From assembly GCA_949130485.1 (NCBI GenBank), contig OX422189.1:1249720-1313719 (forward strand): DNA of 64,000 bases, read 5' to 3'. The position numbers were made by a program, and so were the translations under genes. The notes below the pieces were generated by a model that saw only the letters and a program-made list of their open reading frames with translations, did no database searches and was not told where the DNA came from. The stretch is from Agelas oroides. Taxonomy: Eukaryota > Porifera > Demospongiae > Agelasida > Agelasidae. This document shows positions 10,201 to 20,380 of this stretch, piece by piece. Position 1 is the stretch's first letter. The number at the start of each line of letters is the position of its first letter.

Positions 10201-13200
10201 TATGAATTGTGTGTTTGGTCTGTGATTAGGTCCCTCCCCCTCTCCTAATATGAGCGTAGTAAATGCTATTAATCTGGGTGATTGTCGATTGCCTCGATCT
10301 TGAAAAGTGGAAGGATTGGTGAGAACTGGGAAGGTGTGTACAATTGGTTTTTAGTTGGAATTTCAACATCTTGAGAGTGGGCGGATTTCGTAATTTAGCA
10401 ACCGACGTACGCGATGGTACAGGAAGTGTAGGAGCCTCTTGTGGGTAAGGATATAGAGAGCATTTCCCATCTTTGCGTCAATAACTGGTAGACGATGAAT
10501 TTTATACTCCACGAGCATCTTCACTGCGTCATAGAGACTGTGGGGGGTGGAGAGGAGTATGATGTGTGCAGATTTGAGACTAGTGTAAAAGCTTTCGCAG
10601 TGTCCCTCCACCTTTCCTCCCTTCCTCTCTCCCTCCCTCCCTCCTCTCCCCTCCCTCCCTCCTTCCCTCCCTCCCTCCCTTCTTCCCTCCACCCCTCCTT
10701 TCCGCCCTCTACTCTCCTCCTCTCCCCTCCCTCCTCACACACTCACTTTTGCATAAGATCAATCTGCACCAGGGTAGACTTGAGACTTGTGAAAACTTTC
10801 TCAGGGTCTCTCCACCCTCCTTCCCTCCCTCCTCTCCCCTCCTTCCACCCACACACCCACTTTTGCATAAGATCAATCTGCACCAGGGTAGACTTTAGAC
10901 TAGTGAAGGCTTTCTCAGAGTCCCTCCACCCCCCTCCCTCCACCTTTCCTCCCTCCCTCCTTCCATCTCTCCCTCCCTCCCTCCCTCCCTCCCTCCCTCC
11001 CTCCCTCCCTTCCTCCCTCCCCCCCTCCTCTCCCCTCCCTCCACCCACACACTCACTTTTGCATAAGATCAATCTGCACCAGGGTAGACTTGAGACTAGT
11101 GAAGGCTTTCTCAGTGTCCCTCCCTCCCTCCCTCCCTCCCTCCCTCCCTCCCTCCCTCCCTCCCTCCCTCCCTCCCTCCCTCCCTCCCTCCCTCCCCATC
11201 CTCCCTCCCTCCCTCCCTCCCTCCCCTCCCTCCCCTCCCTCCCTCCCCTCCCTCCCCTCCCTCCCTCCCCTCCCTCCCCTCCCTCCCTCCCTCCTCTCCC
11301 CTCCCTCCACCCACACACTCACTTTTGCATAAGATCAATCTGTACCAGGGTAGACTTGAGACTAGTGAACGCTTTCTCGGGGTCTCTCCACATCTGAATG
11401 GTTTGGTTCTCAAGCTCATCCATGCCAACCTGCAAGGAGAGATGAAGTAAGCTTTAGAAAGAGTACATTTGATGATCCTACAATAGTCCCCACGATCATC
11501 CCACAATAGTCCCCACAATCATCCCACAATAGTCCCTAAGATCATCCCACAATAGTCCCCATGATCATCCCACAATAGTATCTTAACAATTTCTTACAAT
11601 GGGTGACTTGTAGTGGTGCCTCAGTATGTTGATAAAGTCTGAGATGGTCAACATCCCTAGGAGGGAGGAGAGAGAACATTTCGTATGTTGAGAAGTTGAA
11701 ACACAAAGTGCAACATTAATGTCAGCTTCACCCCAGGCTATTCTGCAGACGACCATCAAAAATCGCAGCAGAGAGCCTGGTATCTTCTCCCATGGGTGAT
11801 GTTAAGGTAGTCTCATTGTCAGGCCTTACCACCATCCAGTTTTTGATCGCTTGCAGTATGTAAAAACGGAGATGGAAGACCTGGTCCATTTTATCACGTG
11901 AATGACGTCAGTGTCTACCTAGGTTGACAGAGGGGGGAAAGGGTCCCCGATCAAAAGAACAAGCTCGAGGCCTTCTCTTGTTTCTCTCCAAGTGCTGGAG
12001 TTTCGAACGTTCGCAAAGCAAAAAACATACCACTCCTTGTTCAGGACATGCGCGAAATATGTTCTTTTGGTAGGAGCCCCCCCTCCATCTACCTAGGTAG
12101 ACACTGAAGTCATTCATGTGAGGATGGTGGGAAGGCCTGGGAACAAGGCTAACATCAAGGGTAGTAAGATTGTACAATAGTATGTGGTTGTACCAGGGAC
12201 GGTTAGCCGTGTAACCTTATACTCTTGCTTATTCTACACCCACGTTCAGAGAAATGAGAGCGGTCGAAAGCAGTCTATACTATTTGCAAGGATAGAGTGA
12301 CCACAAAGTCCCCCCCTTTCCACCCCCCTCCCACACCCCCCTCCCTCACAGACACACCCCCAGACACCACAGAAGGTCTCAAAAACAGTTAATTTAGCCT
12401 CATTCCCAGACTTTCACTGCCTCCAGTTTTAGAGTACTTCCAGTATGCAGATACAGAGGGGGGAGGGGAGGAGGCCAGGGAAATGTTGTCATGTACAATG
12501 ATGTTGGGTAGACAGAAGGTAGACACACAGGTGCCCGACTGTAACAATTTAAATTTAGCATTGATCAGTACAGAGCCATGGTACAGCACAGCAGAATCAA
12601 GTAGAGGCAAGCAGAGCCATGGTTCAGTTCGGTGGAGTCAAGTAGAGGCAAGTAGAGCCATGGTTCAGTTCGGTGGAGTCAAGTAGAGGCAAGTAGAGCC
12701 ATGGTTCAGTTCGGTGGAGTCAAGTAGAGGCAAGTAGAGCCATGGTTCAGTTCGGTAGAGTCAAGTAGAGGCAAGTAGAGCCATGGTTCAGTTCGGTAGA
12801 GTCAAGTAGAGGCAAGTAGAGCCATGGTTCAGTTCGGTAGAGTCAAGTAGAGGCAAGTAGAGCCATGGTTCAGTTCGGTAGAGTCAAGTAGAGGCAAGTA
12901 GAGCCATGGTTCAGTTCGGTAGAGTCAAGTAGAGGCAAGTAGATCCATGGTTCAGTTCGGTAGAGTCAAGTAGAGGCAAGTAGAGCCATGGTTCAGTTCG
13001 GTAGAGTCAAGTAGAGGCAAGTAGATCCATGGTTCAGTTCGGTAGAGTCAAGTAGAGGCAAGTAGATCCATGGTTCAGTTCGGTAGAGTCAAGTAGAGGC
13101 AAGTAGAGCCATGGTTCAGTTCGGTAGAGTCAAGTAGAGGCAAGTAGAGCCATGGTTCAGTTCGGTAGAGTCAAGTAGAGGCAAGTAGAGCCATGGTTCA

Positions 13201-16200
13201 GTTCGGTAGAGTCAAGTAGAGGCAAGTAGAGCCATGGTTCAGTTCGGTAGAGTCAAGTAGAGGCAAGTAGAGCCATGGTTCAGTTCGGTAGAGTCAAGTA
13301 GAGGCAAGTAGAGCCATGGTTAAGTTCGGTAGAGTCAAGTAGAGGCAAGTAGAGCCATGGTTAAGTTCGGTAGAGTCAAGTAGAGGCAAGTAGAGCCATG
13401 GTTCAGTTCAGTAGAGTCAAGTAGAGTTATAGTACAGCGCTGCAGATTCAAGTAGAGCCACATTTTTTGTAATGTCATTTCAAGGGCTGGAAGCCAGAGT
13501 GTTTTACAAGGCTGCTCAAAGTTCAAAGTTCAGTATTATTGGTGCTCAAAGTTCAAAAAAGCCTCAGGATCCTTTATCAGGCACGACCCCCAATAAGTCT
13601 ACCCGATGTCAAGACGAGAACAAGAGTAACCAAGCAAGAGTGTAAGGTCCCTAAGCAAGAGTGTAGGTTACACGGTCCAGGACAACCTTAATATCGTCAG
13701 TTTTCTTTCCGCTCTCGCACCAACCAAATAACAACCAGATAGTTCTCAAGTTGGGATCAAACGTTTCGGCCACTATACAGTGGCCCTCATCAGTGCAATA
13801 CAGGCAGTACACTGCGGAAAAAAACTGACATGGATATACTCAACCACACAGGACTCTACAAACATTAATGCTATTTTACAATCTTACTACCCTTAATGTT
13901 AGCCTTGTTCCCAGGCCTTCCCATCATCCATTTTTTGATCACTTACAGTATGCAAAAATGGAGGGGGAAGGCTTGGTCCATTTTATCACACGAACAACAT
14001 CAGTGTCTACCTAGGTAGACAGAGTGGGAGGGATTTCCAACTGAAAGAACGTATTTCACACACGCGTTCTTTGTACTGAGCAAGGAGTGGGAATGTTTTT
14101 CGCTTCGCAATGTCACTAAACAAGACAAGAACTCCTGGGCCGCACCCCCTCTGTATTTGCAACCTGGAGGCGGCAAAGGCCCGAGAAAGAGGCGCTAGGT
14201 TAAAAACAACATCTGCACAGAAAACTGATCATACCTACCTACAAACACCTGTCGACTGCTATCCCAGAGGGGAGCGGCTCGAATTCCATTGGCCACCAGA
14301 GCAAAAAATGCTTTCTTTACCTGAAGAGAAACAAGATATACACAACTTACATTCAATAGGGCATCTTGCCTCATGCTGAAAATAAACACGCGTTCAGGCA
14401 TGACACAAATAGAACGTCCTTTGAATTCGTTCTAGAATGTCCTTTCTTCATGGGGATATTGGAGACTTCAAGTTTGTTGTCACATTCAAAACGGTGAATG
14501 TTCAACTAGACTGGTTCATTGTCCGATCTTTTTATGCCTCAGTTGAGAGAGCTGTCAAACCATGGGCCAGACGCTAAGCATCACAAGGGTACTGGTTCAT
14601 TGTCCGATCTTTTTATGCCTCAGTTGAGAGAGCTGTCAAACCATGGGCCAGACGCTAAGCATCACAAGGGTACTAGTTCATTGTCCGATCTTTTTATGCC
14701 TCAGTTGAGAGAGCTGTCAAACCATGGGCCAGACGCTAAGCATCACAAGGGTACTGGTTCATTGTCCGATCTTTTTATGCCTCAGTTGAGAGAGCTGTCA
14801 AACCATGGGCCAGACGCTAAGCATCACAAGGGTACTAGTTCATTGTCCGATCTTTTCACTGTCTCAGTTGAGAGAGCTGTCAAACCATGGGCCAGACGCT
14901 AAGCATCACAAGGGTACTGGTTCATTGTCCGATCTTTTCATGCCTCAGTTGAGAGAGCTGTCAAACCATGGGCCAGACGCTAAGCATCATAACTGTTGAC
15001 AAGGGTACTGGCTCATTGTCCTAGGAACGCTGAGGACGACCAGGAGCAGTTGGTAACAGTTGTACCATATTCTGCATGTGCCACTCTTGAGCAGGACAAT
15101 AAACTTGAAATCTCTAGTATCAGCCAATCATTTCCAGTAACACTAAACCTGGTCTTCGGCCAAGACCCCAAACTGGCCCCAGTACAGATTGCTTTCAGTA
15201 TCGCACACAGAGAAGGGAATATACATGCTGAATAAATACCGTATCTCCTTGATTACTTCCCGCGGGTACTATTAATTTCCGACCGGACTTACCTGCGGGT
15301 ACAATACGAGGGCGGGAACAAAACGAGGGCGGGTTCAATTAACTTCAGCCTAGTCCGGTGTGTGCTCCAGTCGCACGTGCGCCATCGAAATGCACACAAC
15401 TGACATATATCTTTGTATGGCACAAATACTAGGTACGTACAGTGCAGTACAGTGCAGTACAGTGCGTGAGTACAGACCAGCTAGACAAGCGATCTGAGTC
15501 GTCCAAGTCGTCCTTGTTGCCAGCAATGAGTATGGCTGCGTAACCATGCGGGAACTATTCGAGGGCGGGGTTAATTTGCTTCAGCTCAAGCGAGCGCTTG
15601 CATGTGGGGTTAACTCAAGGGTGGGAAGAAATCAAGGAATAAGGTAGTCTGGAAAGAAGCTTTTTTTCCAGACTATTTGTTCAGCGTGTATATTCCCTTC
15701 TCTGTGACTAAATTCAAAGTACTTTGAAATTAGTCTTGTTCCCAGATTTTTTCACTGTCCAGTTTTTGACCACTTAAGCACAATGGAAGGCCTGGGAGCA
15801 TTCATCCCAGGAGTGCCGTCAATACCTACCTAGAGGGAGGGAGGGGCCCCAGACCGAACAACGCATTTCATGCACACGTTCCTCATTCTGAAAAATGAGT
15901 TGAAAGTTTTTCACTTCATGAACGTTTGGGAGTCCACTGCTTGAATGGACACTGTGTGAAAGGCCTCAAGATCGTTCCTTCAGTCAGGCCCCTCCCCCCC
16001 ATCTAAGTAGACATCAAGGTATTCATGCTTCCAGGCCTCCCCCTCAGTTTTTACATACTGCAAGTGATCAAAAACTAAACAGTGGGAAGGTCTCGTCTGA
16101 GACGAAGGGTAAACCTTACTCACCCTCAGTCTTGTGTCAAAGACGACGATCTTGGTGCTAGGTGGAATTATGTCGTAACACGTGTGGGACATCATCACTT

Positions 16201-17627
16201 CCGCATAGGTCTCTTCAATGTTGATTTCTTAGGAAGCAGAAGAGAGAGGGAAGGAGGAAGGGAGGGAGAGGAAAGGAGGGAGGAAGGGAGGATGGAAGGG
16301 GAGGAGGGAGGAAGGGAGGAAGGAGGGAGGAAGTGAAAGGGAAGGAGGGAGGAAGGGAGGGAGGGTTAGAGAGACAGAGGAAAAGAGAGAGAGCAGGAGG
16401 GAGGAGAGAGGAAGGACGGAGGAAGGGAGGGAGGGTTAGAGAGAGGGAGGAAGAGAGGCAAGGGGGAGGAAGGGTGAGGAGAAGTAGGGGAGGGACGGAA
16501 GGGAGGGTAAGGAGGGAGTAAGGGAGAGAGACATGAAAGACCATATTCCTACCTGCCTCATCCTCCACCACAGCTTCTCCTGTCTGGCTACTTCCAGCCA
16601 CCTGTGAGGAAAGTATAGAGCCTAGCTGTCATAGTTTCAACTTGATACGTCCTAACATCTTGTCCTAATACAGAACTACCTCCGTCCTAATGTCATCTAG
16701 CCGGAACCACCTCCGTCCTAATGTCATCTAGCCCGTCCTAACACGGAACCACCTCCGTCCTAATGTCATCTAGCCCGTCCTAACATGGAACCACCTCCGT
16801 CCTAACGTCATCTAGCCCGTCCCAACATGGAACTACTTCTGTCCTAAACTTGTCTTCATTCATTACAGCAGTTCAAGTGTTTAAGTACTTACGCTGACAT
16901 TGGAGAGTTCCGAGGGACTGGTAGAATACCTCCTTGCTTCCCTCCACAAGGTTTCTTCGTGTAAGCCGTCTGCTCCTACTGCATACTGCTTCACATCAGA
17001 CGGGGACCCAATGAACGAGGCCAGACCTAAACAAAAGGCATTCGGCTCGGCCTCTCCGTCTTCTCTACCGCCAAAGTTCAATTCTCTTCGTGCCAGCTGG
17101 GGAACATAATTTTCCCTCTTCTTGTCCGCATCCTCAATTGACTCTACCCTTGGAATTTGAGATACAGGAGAGGACTTGGAATTCGGAGTTGTTGAGATGG
17201 AGCTAATTTTTGTAGAGGGGTGTGGGGGTGTTGTGATGACTTTAATGTCTTGCCGGCTTCCTGGAAGCTCGGCAGGATCAGTGGCTTCAATTGACGAGGT
17301 TGGAAAAAAACCAACTCGGACATTGGTGGGACTTGACTGCACTACGTCTATTCCTGTCCCAGGAGTGCCCAGTTCTGGAGGTCTTGGAGCTTTGTAGTAC
17401 GTGGTTGTCGTGGTCGGAGGAGAATGGGATGGCGGAGAGGTGACATGTTTGGGCATCACATGCTCCCTGGCAGCCTTCCAGTCACCCTTCTCCTCCTCCT
17501 CCGCTTGCCATTCCCACAGGGCATCTGAAGAGAGAACCGCTTTTTCGTAACTGGTTGTGGAGTCGGTTTCACTGGTGCGACGATTGTTGGCACCAGAACC
17601 CTCGTCTGGTGGAACAAAGGTGGGCAT
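7258..17627 (-). CDS. PRKAG: AMP-activated protein kinase gamma subunit, 13 coding exons, 571 aa
   Basis: Regulatory nucleotide-sensing subunit of AMPK; its four CBS repeats bind AMP, ADP and ATP. Exons (minus strand): 16893-17627, 16553-16601, 16124-16227, 14239-14320, 11598-11656, 11323-11429, 10411-10537, 9829-9909, 9534-9618, 9064-9101, 8735-8806, 8587-8661, 7258-7359. All have GT/AG borders and all phases close. Exon 1 (residues 1-245) is a Ser/Thr/Pro-rich extension like the long PRKAG2/3 N-termini. The conserved core starts near [12 protein letters not shown]1 has [13 protein letters not shown]2 has KIHRLPVID (His393, Arg394) and [13 protein letters not shown]3 has [10 protein letters not shown], and CBS4 has VHRLVVVD and SLSDIL (Asp559). 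Oddities: a MITE 68 bp upstream of the ATG; intron 6 carries extra copies of the exon 6 end; introns 4 and 5 hold large minisatellites. The paralogue class cannot be assigned from sequence alone. Confidence 0.93.
7705..7814. mobile_element. Perfect-hairpin MITE-like element
   Basis: A 110-bp palindrome starting TAGCCTCGTACCCAG and ending CTGGGAACGAGGCTA, with AATAACGCGTTATT at its centre. Lies just 3' of the AMPK gamma last intron boundary region (intron 12). The termini belong to a family scattered through the window (8226-8303, 11808-12153, 15731-16106, 18228-18851, 40464-40607, 50226-50302, 56651-56705). No coding capacity. Confidence 0.75.
8226..8303. mobile_element. Short foldback element of the TAGCCTCG family
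   Basis: Begins TAGCCTCGTATCCAGG and ends with its imperfect inverse ending in GAGGCTA. It is 78 bp, in intron 12 of the AMPK gamma gene. Confidence 0.6.
9141..9355. mobile_element. Long foldback element with hammerhead-like cores in both arms
   Basis: Two arms of about 100 bp are near-perfect inverted copies (CTTGGACACTTCACGGTAGT against ACTACCATGAAGTGTCCAAG). Each arm contains CTGAAGAAG, a short inverted ATTAT/ATAAT pair and GAAACGTT. Lies in AMPK gamma intron 9. A diverged relative is at about 55035-55170. Confidence 0.7.
10568..11322 (-). repeat. Tandem partial copies of AMPK gamma exon 6 (3' end plus splice donor) interspersed with CCCTCC repeats
   Basis: The sense-strand segment [22 protein letters not shown] followed by the donor recurs at about 11051-11123, 10855-10929 and 10741-10815, with a diverged piece at 10568-10607. 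The genuine exon is 11323-11429. Copies keep GTGAGT or GTGGGT donors but lack the true exon's 5' half and acceptor. The spacers are (CCCT/CCTCC)n on the plus strand, GGGAGG-rich in the sense direction. Confidence 0.8.
11808..12153. mobile_element. MITE-like element, TAGTCTC/AAGGCTA termini
   Basis: Ends are inverted (CAGGCCTTACCACCATCC against GGATGGTGGGAAGGCCTG). The interior has paired CTACCTAGG sites and ATTTTATCACGTGAATGACG-type blocks shared with copies at 13898-14110, 15731-16106, 18228-18851 and 40464-40607. In AMPK gamma intron 4. Confidence 0.6.
12590..13435. repeat. 41-bp minisatellite, about 20 copies
   Basis: The unit contains GAGCCATGGTTCAGTTCGGT and AGAGTCAAGTAGAGGCAAGT. Spacing of successive CCATGG sites is 41 bp, with single-base variants (GGTGGAGT/GGTAGAGT, AGAGCC/AGATCC). 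Non-coding, in AMPK gamma intron 4. Confidence 0.9.
13761..13793 (-). ncRNA. Hammerhead-ribozyme-like core
   Basis: Minus strand reads CTGATGAG, GGCCAC, six-base loop, GTGGCC, GAAACGT. This is the CUGANGA core, a perfect 6-bp stem II and the GAAAC core. Helices I and III and a cleavage site could not be placed confidently, so activity is unproven. Confidence 0.4.
13898..14110. mobile_element. Partial MITE-like element (5' half)
   Basis: Starts TAGCCTTGTTCCCAGGCCTT and carries the family interior blocks, including TCTACCTAGGTAGACAGAG. No matching 3' terminus before exon 4 of AMPK gamma. Confidence 0.55.
14513..14998. repeat. 81-bp tandem repeat, 6 copies plus a partial one
   Basis: Successive GGTTCATTGTCCGATC starts are 81 bp apart (14513, 14594, 14675, 14756 and so on), with a diverged end near 15010. 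Because 81 is a multiple of three, one plus-strand frame stays open with a 27-residue repeat. It lies antisense in AMPK gamma intron 3 and I see no promoter or homology, so it is treated as non-coding. Confidence 0.85.
15237..15646. mobile_element. 410-bp MITE-like element with TACCGTAT/AAGGTA termini
   Basis: Terminal inverted repeats of about 27 bp: TACCGTATCTCCTTGATTAC at the left and its inverse ATCAAGGAATAAGGTA at the right. Interior is GC-rich with repeated CGAGGGCGGG. No transposase. Confidence 0.65.
15731..16106. mobile_element. MITE-like element of the GTTCCCAG family
   Basis: Left end TAGTCTTGTTCCCAG, right end ACAGTGGGAAGGTCTCGTC. The right part contains the family block TACATACTGCAAGTGATCAA. 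Ends 18 bp from the AMPK gamma exon 3 donor. Confidence 0.5.
16240..16530. repeat. GGGAGGAAG-rich purine tract
   Basis: Imperfect (GGGAGGAA)n on the plus strand, a pyrimidine tract in the sense of AMPK gamma, directly upstream of the exon 3 acceptor (16228). Confidence 0.8.
16660..16850. repeat. About 42-bp tandem repeat, roughly 4 copies
   Basis: Repeats of ACCACCTCCGTCCTAATGTC and CATCTAGCCCGTCCTAACA in AMPK gamma intron 1. Confidence 0.75.
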
Positions 17628-17694
17628 GGCTGAACTAAACTATACGATAGCTTATAGTTTGCATATATGAAGAAGTGGGCAGCTGCAAGGAGTA

Positions 17695-18173
17695 TACCGT
17701 AGTCTTGCAAAAGAGCACCCATGGGCGGAGCACCTTACAAGTCCGCCAAAGACGGGGGTGGGTGCTCTTTCAAAAAATTTCCGAATTTAATCACGAAAGC
17801 GTGCCCATATCATGTTTACAGCAACTCGATGCCCCCCGAAAACAATAACATACAACGGAGCTGCCGGCGGCTTCGAAGTCAAGTTCTGACGGGACACAAC
17901 ATTCTGAATGCACCGTGAGCATGGTGTAGCTCGCGGAGCGTGCCGCATTGGCTATATCTGTCTACGCAAAGCAACCTTGTAGTAACCTTCGATGAAGTAT
18001 AACACAAAGTTTCCTCATAGCGCTTGGAGCTGTGCTTCTCAAAACTCCACGGATACGCTTCATTAGCCACACGAAGCTCGCTCCAGGGCAGGTACTCTTC
18101 GAGTAAACTTTGACCCTATACAGGAAATTGGGCCAAAAGTGGGGAGTAGGTGCTCTTTTGCGAGACTACGGTA
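17695..18173. mobile_element. 479-bp MITE-like element at the AMPK gamma promoter
   Basis: Left terminus TACCGTAGTCTTGCAAAAGA and right terminus TCTTTTGCGAGACTACGGTA are 20-bp inverted repeats with one mismatch, followed by GCACC on both sides. It begins 68 bp upstream of the AMPK gamma ATG. No transposase frame. Confidence 0.75.
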
Positions 18174-18227
18174 TGTGCCATAATATATTGTATATTAATT
18201 ACGGTACTTATGCATAATTATCCCCTA

Positions 18228-18851
18228 GCCTCAATTCCCAGGACTTCCCACCACCTAATCTTACAGTATATGGGTGTAAAAACGAATGGGGGAGACCCTG
18301 GGCCATTTAATCGTCACATGAGTGCCGATGTCTACCTAGGCGGATGGGAAGGGGGGTCACCAAGCGAAAGAACACAATGTGTGCCTTCGCTCCTTGTCCT
18401 GAAGAACGAACAGCAAGGTCCCCACTTTACAAACATTCAAAACTCCAGTGCTTGGACAAACACAACATGAAAAGTCCTCACTCATTCAGCTCTTCCTCCC
18501 CTCCTCCCCCATCTACCTAGGTAGACATTGATAGCGTTCACATGATAAATTGGACCAAGCATTCTCCCTCCGTTTTTGTCAGGGTTCTTGCTAGGCCTTT
18601 AGCAGATGGTTTTGCACCATTTGAATTTAGGTAAGAGCACTATTTGGATCACTTCCTAAACCCTGCCCATAGCAGTTACTATCCTGGCTTCCCACTTAAC
18701 ATTTCAATAGCTGTGTGCAGGAAGGGTGTTTCATACCTGCCCATTGTACTATGCACCATTTGGAAGTAGATTTCTAGCAAGAACCCTGGTTGTTGCATTC
18801 TGTGAGCAACTGAAAACTGGACAGTGGGAAGGCCCGGGAATGAAGCTAGGA
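18228..18851. mobile_element. Interrupted MITE-like element of the GTTCCCAG family
   Basis: Left TAGCCTCAATTCCCAGGACT, right GGGAAGGCCCGGGAATGAAG. Interior CTACCTAGG blocks are present. A segment from about 18580 to 18785, framed by inverted CAGGGTTCTTGCTAG/CTAGCAAGAACCCTG, looks inserted. Confidence 0.5.
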
Positions 18852-20080
18852 GTGGAATATATGCATTGTTGAGAGCAAGAGCACATGATGACGTCATTTT
18901 CATTGTGGAGGTTGCATGATGACGTCATTTTCATTGCGGAGGTTACATGATGATGTCATTTTTGTCATTTTTTTCCCGCAATAAAATGACATAATCATGC
19001 ACTCTTGTTGAGAGAGAAGACACAGTTTTTCAAACCTGGACGGTCTTGTCCGGCTCTCTTCTTGTCCGGTTCCATTGTTTTGTCTCACACAGTCAACAGT
19101 GCATAGTGAAAGGAGGAGAGGAAGAGGTGGAGGAGGGGGGGAGGAGGTGGAGGAGGGGGAGGAGGAGGAGGAGGGATGTTGTATGCCTGTCCTGGGAATG
19201 AGTATGCTCTGTTCTGGAACGAGACGATCAAAAGAAACAGGAGGTTACACACAATAGATTCTTGTTTCTCACATTACTGCACCAGTTGGCTTTATCTTTG
19301 GTCTTATACCATTTGTACACAAAGGTTTCTGTATACTTCCGCATACTTCTGTATACTTCCGCATATGCACCACCATTTTGAAAGACAAGTGGATAGGAAA
19401 GTTACAGGGGGTAGCAACCGTTGCTACGATGCGATGACGTAAATGCACACCCTCTATGAGGTGTTTTGAGGTGTGGAACCCCTTTATAGCAGACACCATT
19501 GGGAACCAACTTTTGTCCCTTATAGCAAGGTGTCCCTAACTCAGGGACTTCCCGGTAGGCGTGGTACTGCGTAAATCGGGCTGTTGAGCACAACGTGGTT
19601 GCATTTTCAGAGCTTTCCCTTAGTGTACACTGGCGGGGAAGGCTAAGCAGAGGCCAGTACTATGAGTAACAGTGCTAATTTAATGTCAAGTTGTTAACTA
19701 CAGCAGCGATGGTGGACAATTTCGCTGAAAAGGTCGACAAGTGTCTGCTAAATCGGGGTTAAGTATTGTTTGCATACAATTGGGACCACAAAAACTGTCC
19801 GTTATACAGAGTAGTGGGGTGTCTGCTATTCAGGGGTTGTTTAAGCATTGAAGTGAATGGAGGGACAATCCATTAAGCAGGGTTCCACTGTACATACATA
19901 ATAGCTTCAACTTCAGACTATGCAGAGGGCTAGCAAGGCATATCTCTGTACAAGAAAGGAATGCTACTTGCAGAAGGACTGTAATAATAATGTGCTAATA
20001 CACAACTCTCACCAAATCAAGAGTCACCAGACACCATGATATGGTAAGATAAAGTGGAGCTACGAATTCTGCTGGCAAAG

Positions 20081-20380
20081 TGATTATGCAATGGTCTCGC
20101 AAGCCACACCTTTTGCATAGAGGAAGGGTCTGGTCACGCTGCAACCATCGAGTTGTCACCACGGCAGAAACTTGCTGTGACCAATGAGATCCGTGCTCTT
20201 CATAGATTGCATCCGTTGTCATGGAGTAGCAATTACGTCACATGTTTAGCAGATGTCGGCATCTTATTATCTAACGGCACTGTTTTATAATTGCATTCCT
20301 CGGTGACAACTCGTCAGCTGCAGTGTGACCAGACCTTTCCTCTCTGCTGCAAAAGGTGAGGCTTGCGAGACTAATTATGC
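20081..20380. mobile_element. 300-bp MITE-like element with about 50-bp inverted repeats
   Basis: Left GGTCTCGCAAGCCACACCTT, right AGGTGAGGCTTGCGAGACTA. The repeats continue inward through AGAGGAAGGGTCTGGTCAC and its inverse. Confidence 0.75.

Noticed and set aside
10495..11397. 300-codon plus-strand open frame rich in Ser-Leu-Pro
   Set aside because: Translation of CCCTCC microsatellite, antisense to AMPK gamma exons 6 and 7.
12590..13435. CRISPR-like regular array
   Set aside because: Direct tandem repeats with no unique spacers, in an animal intron; same for 51283-51926.
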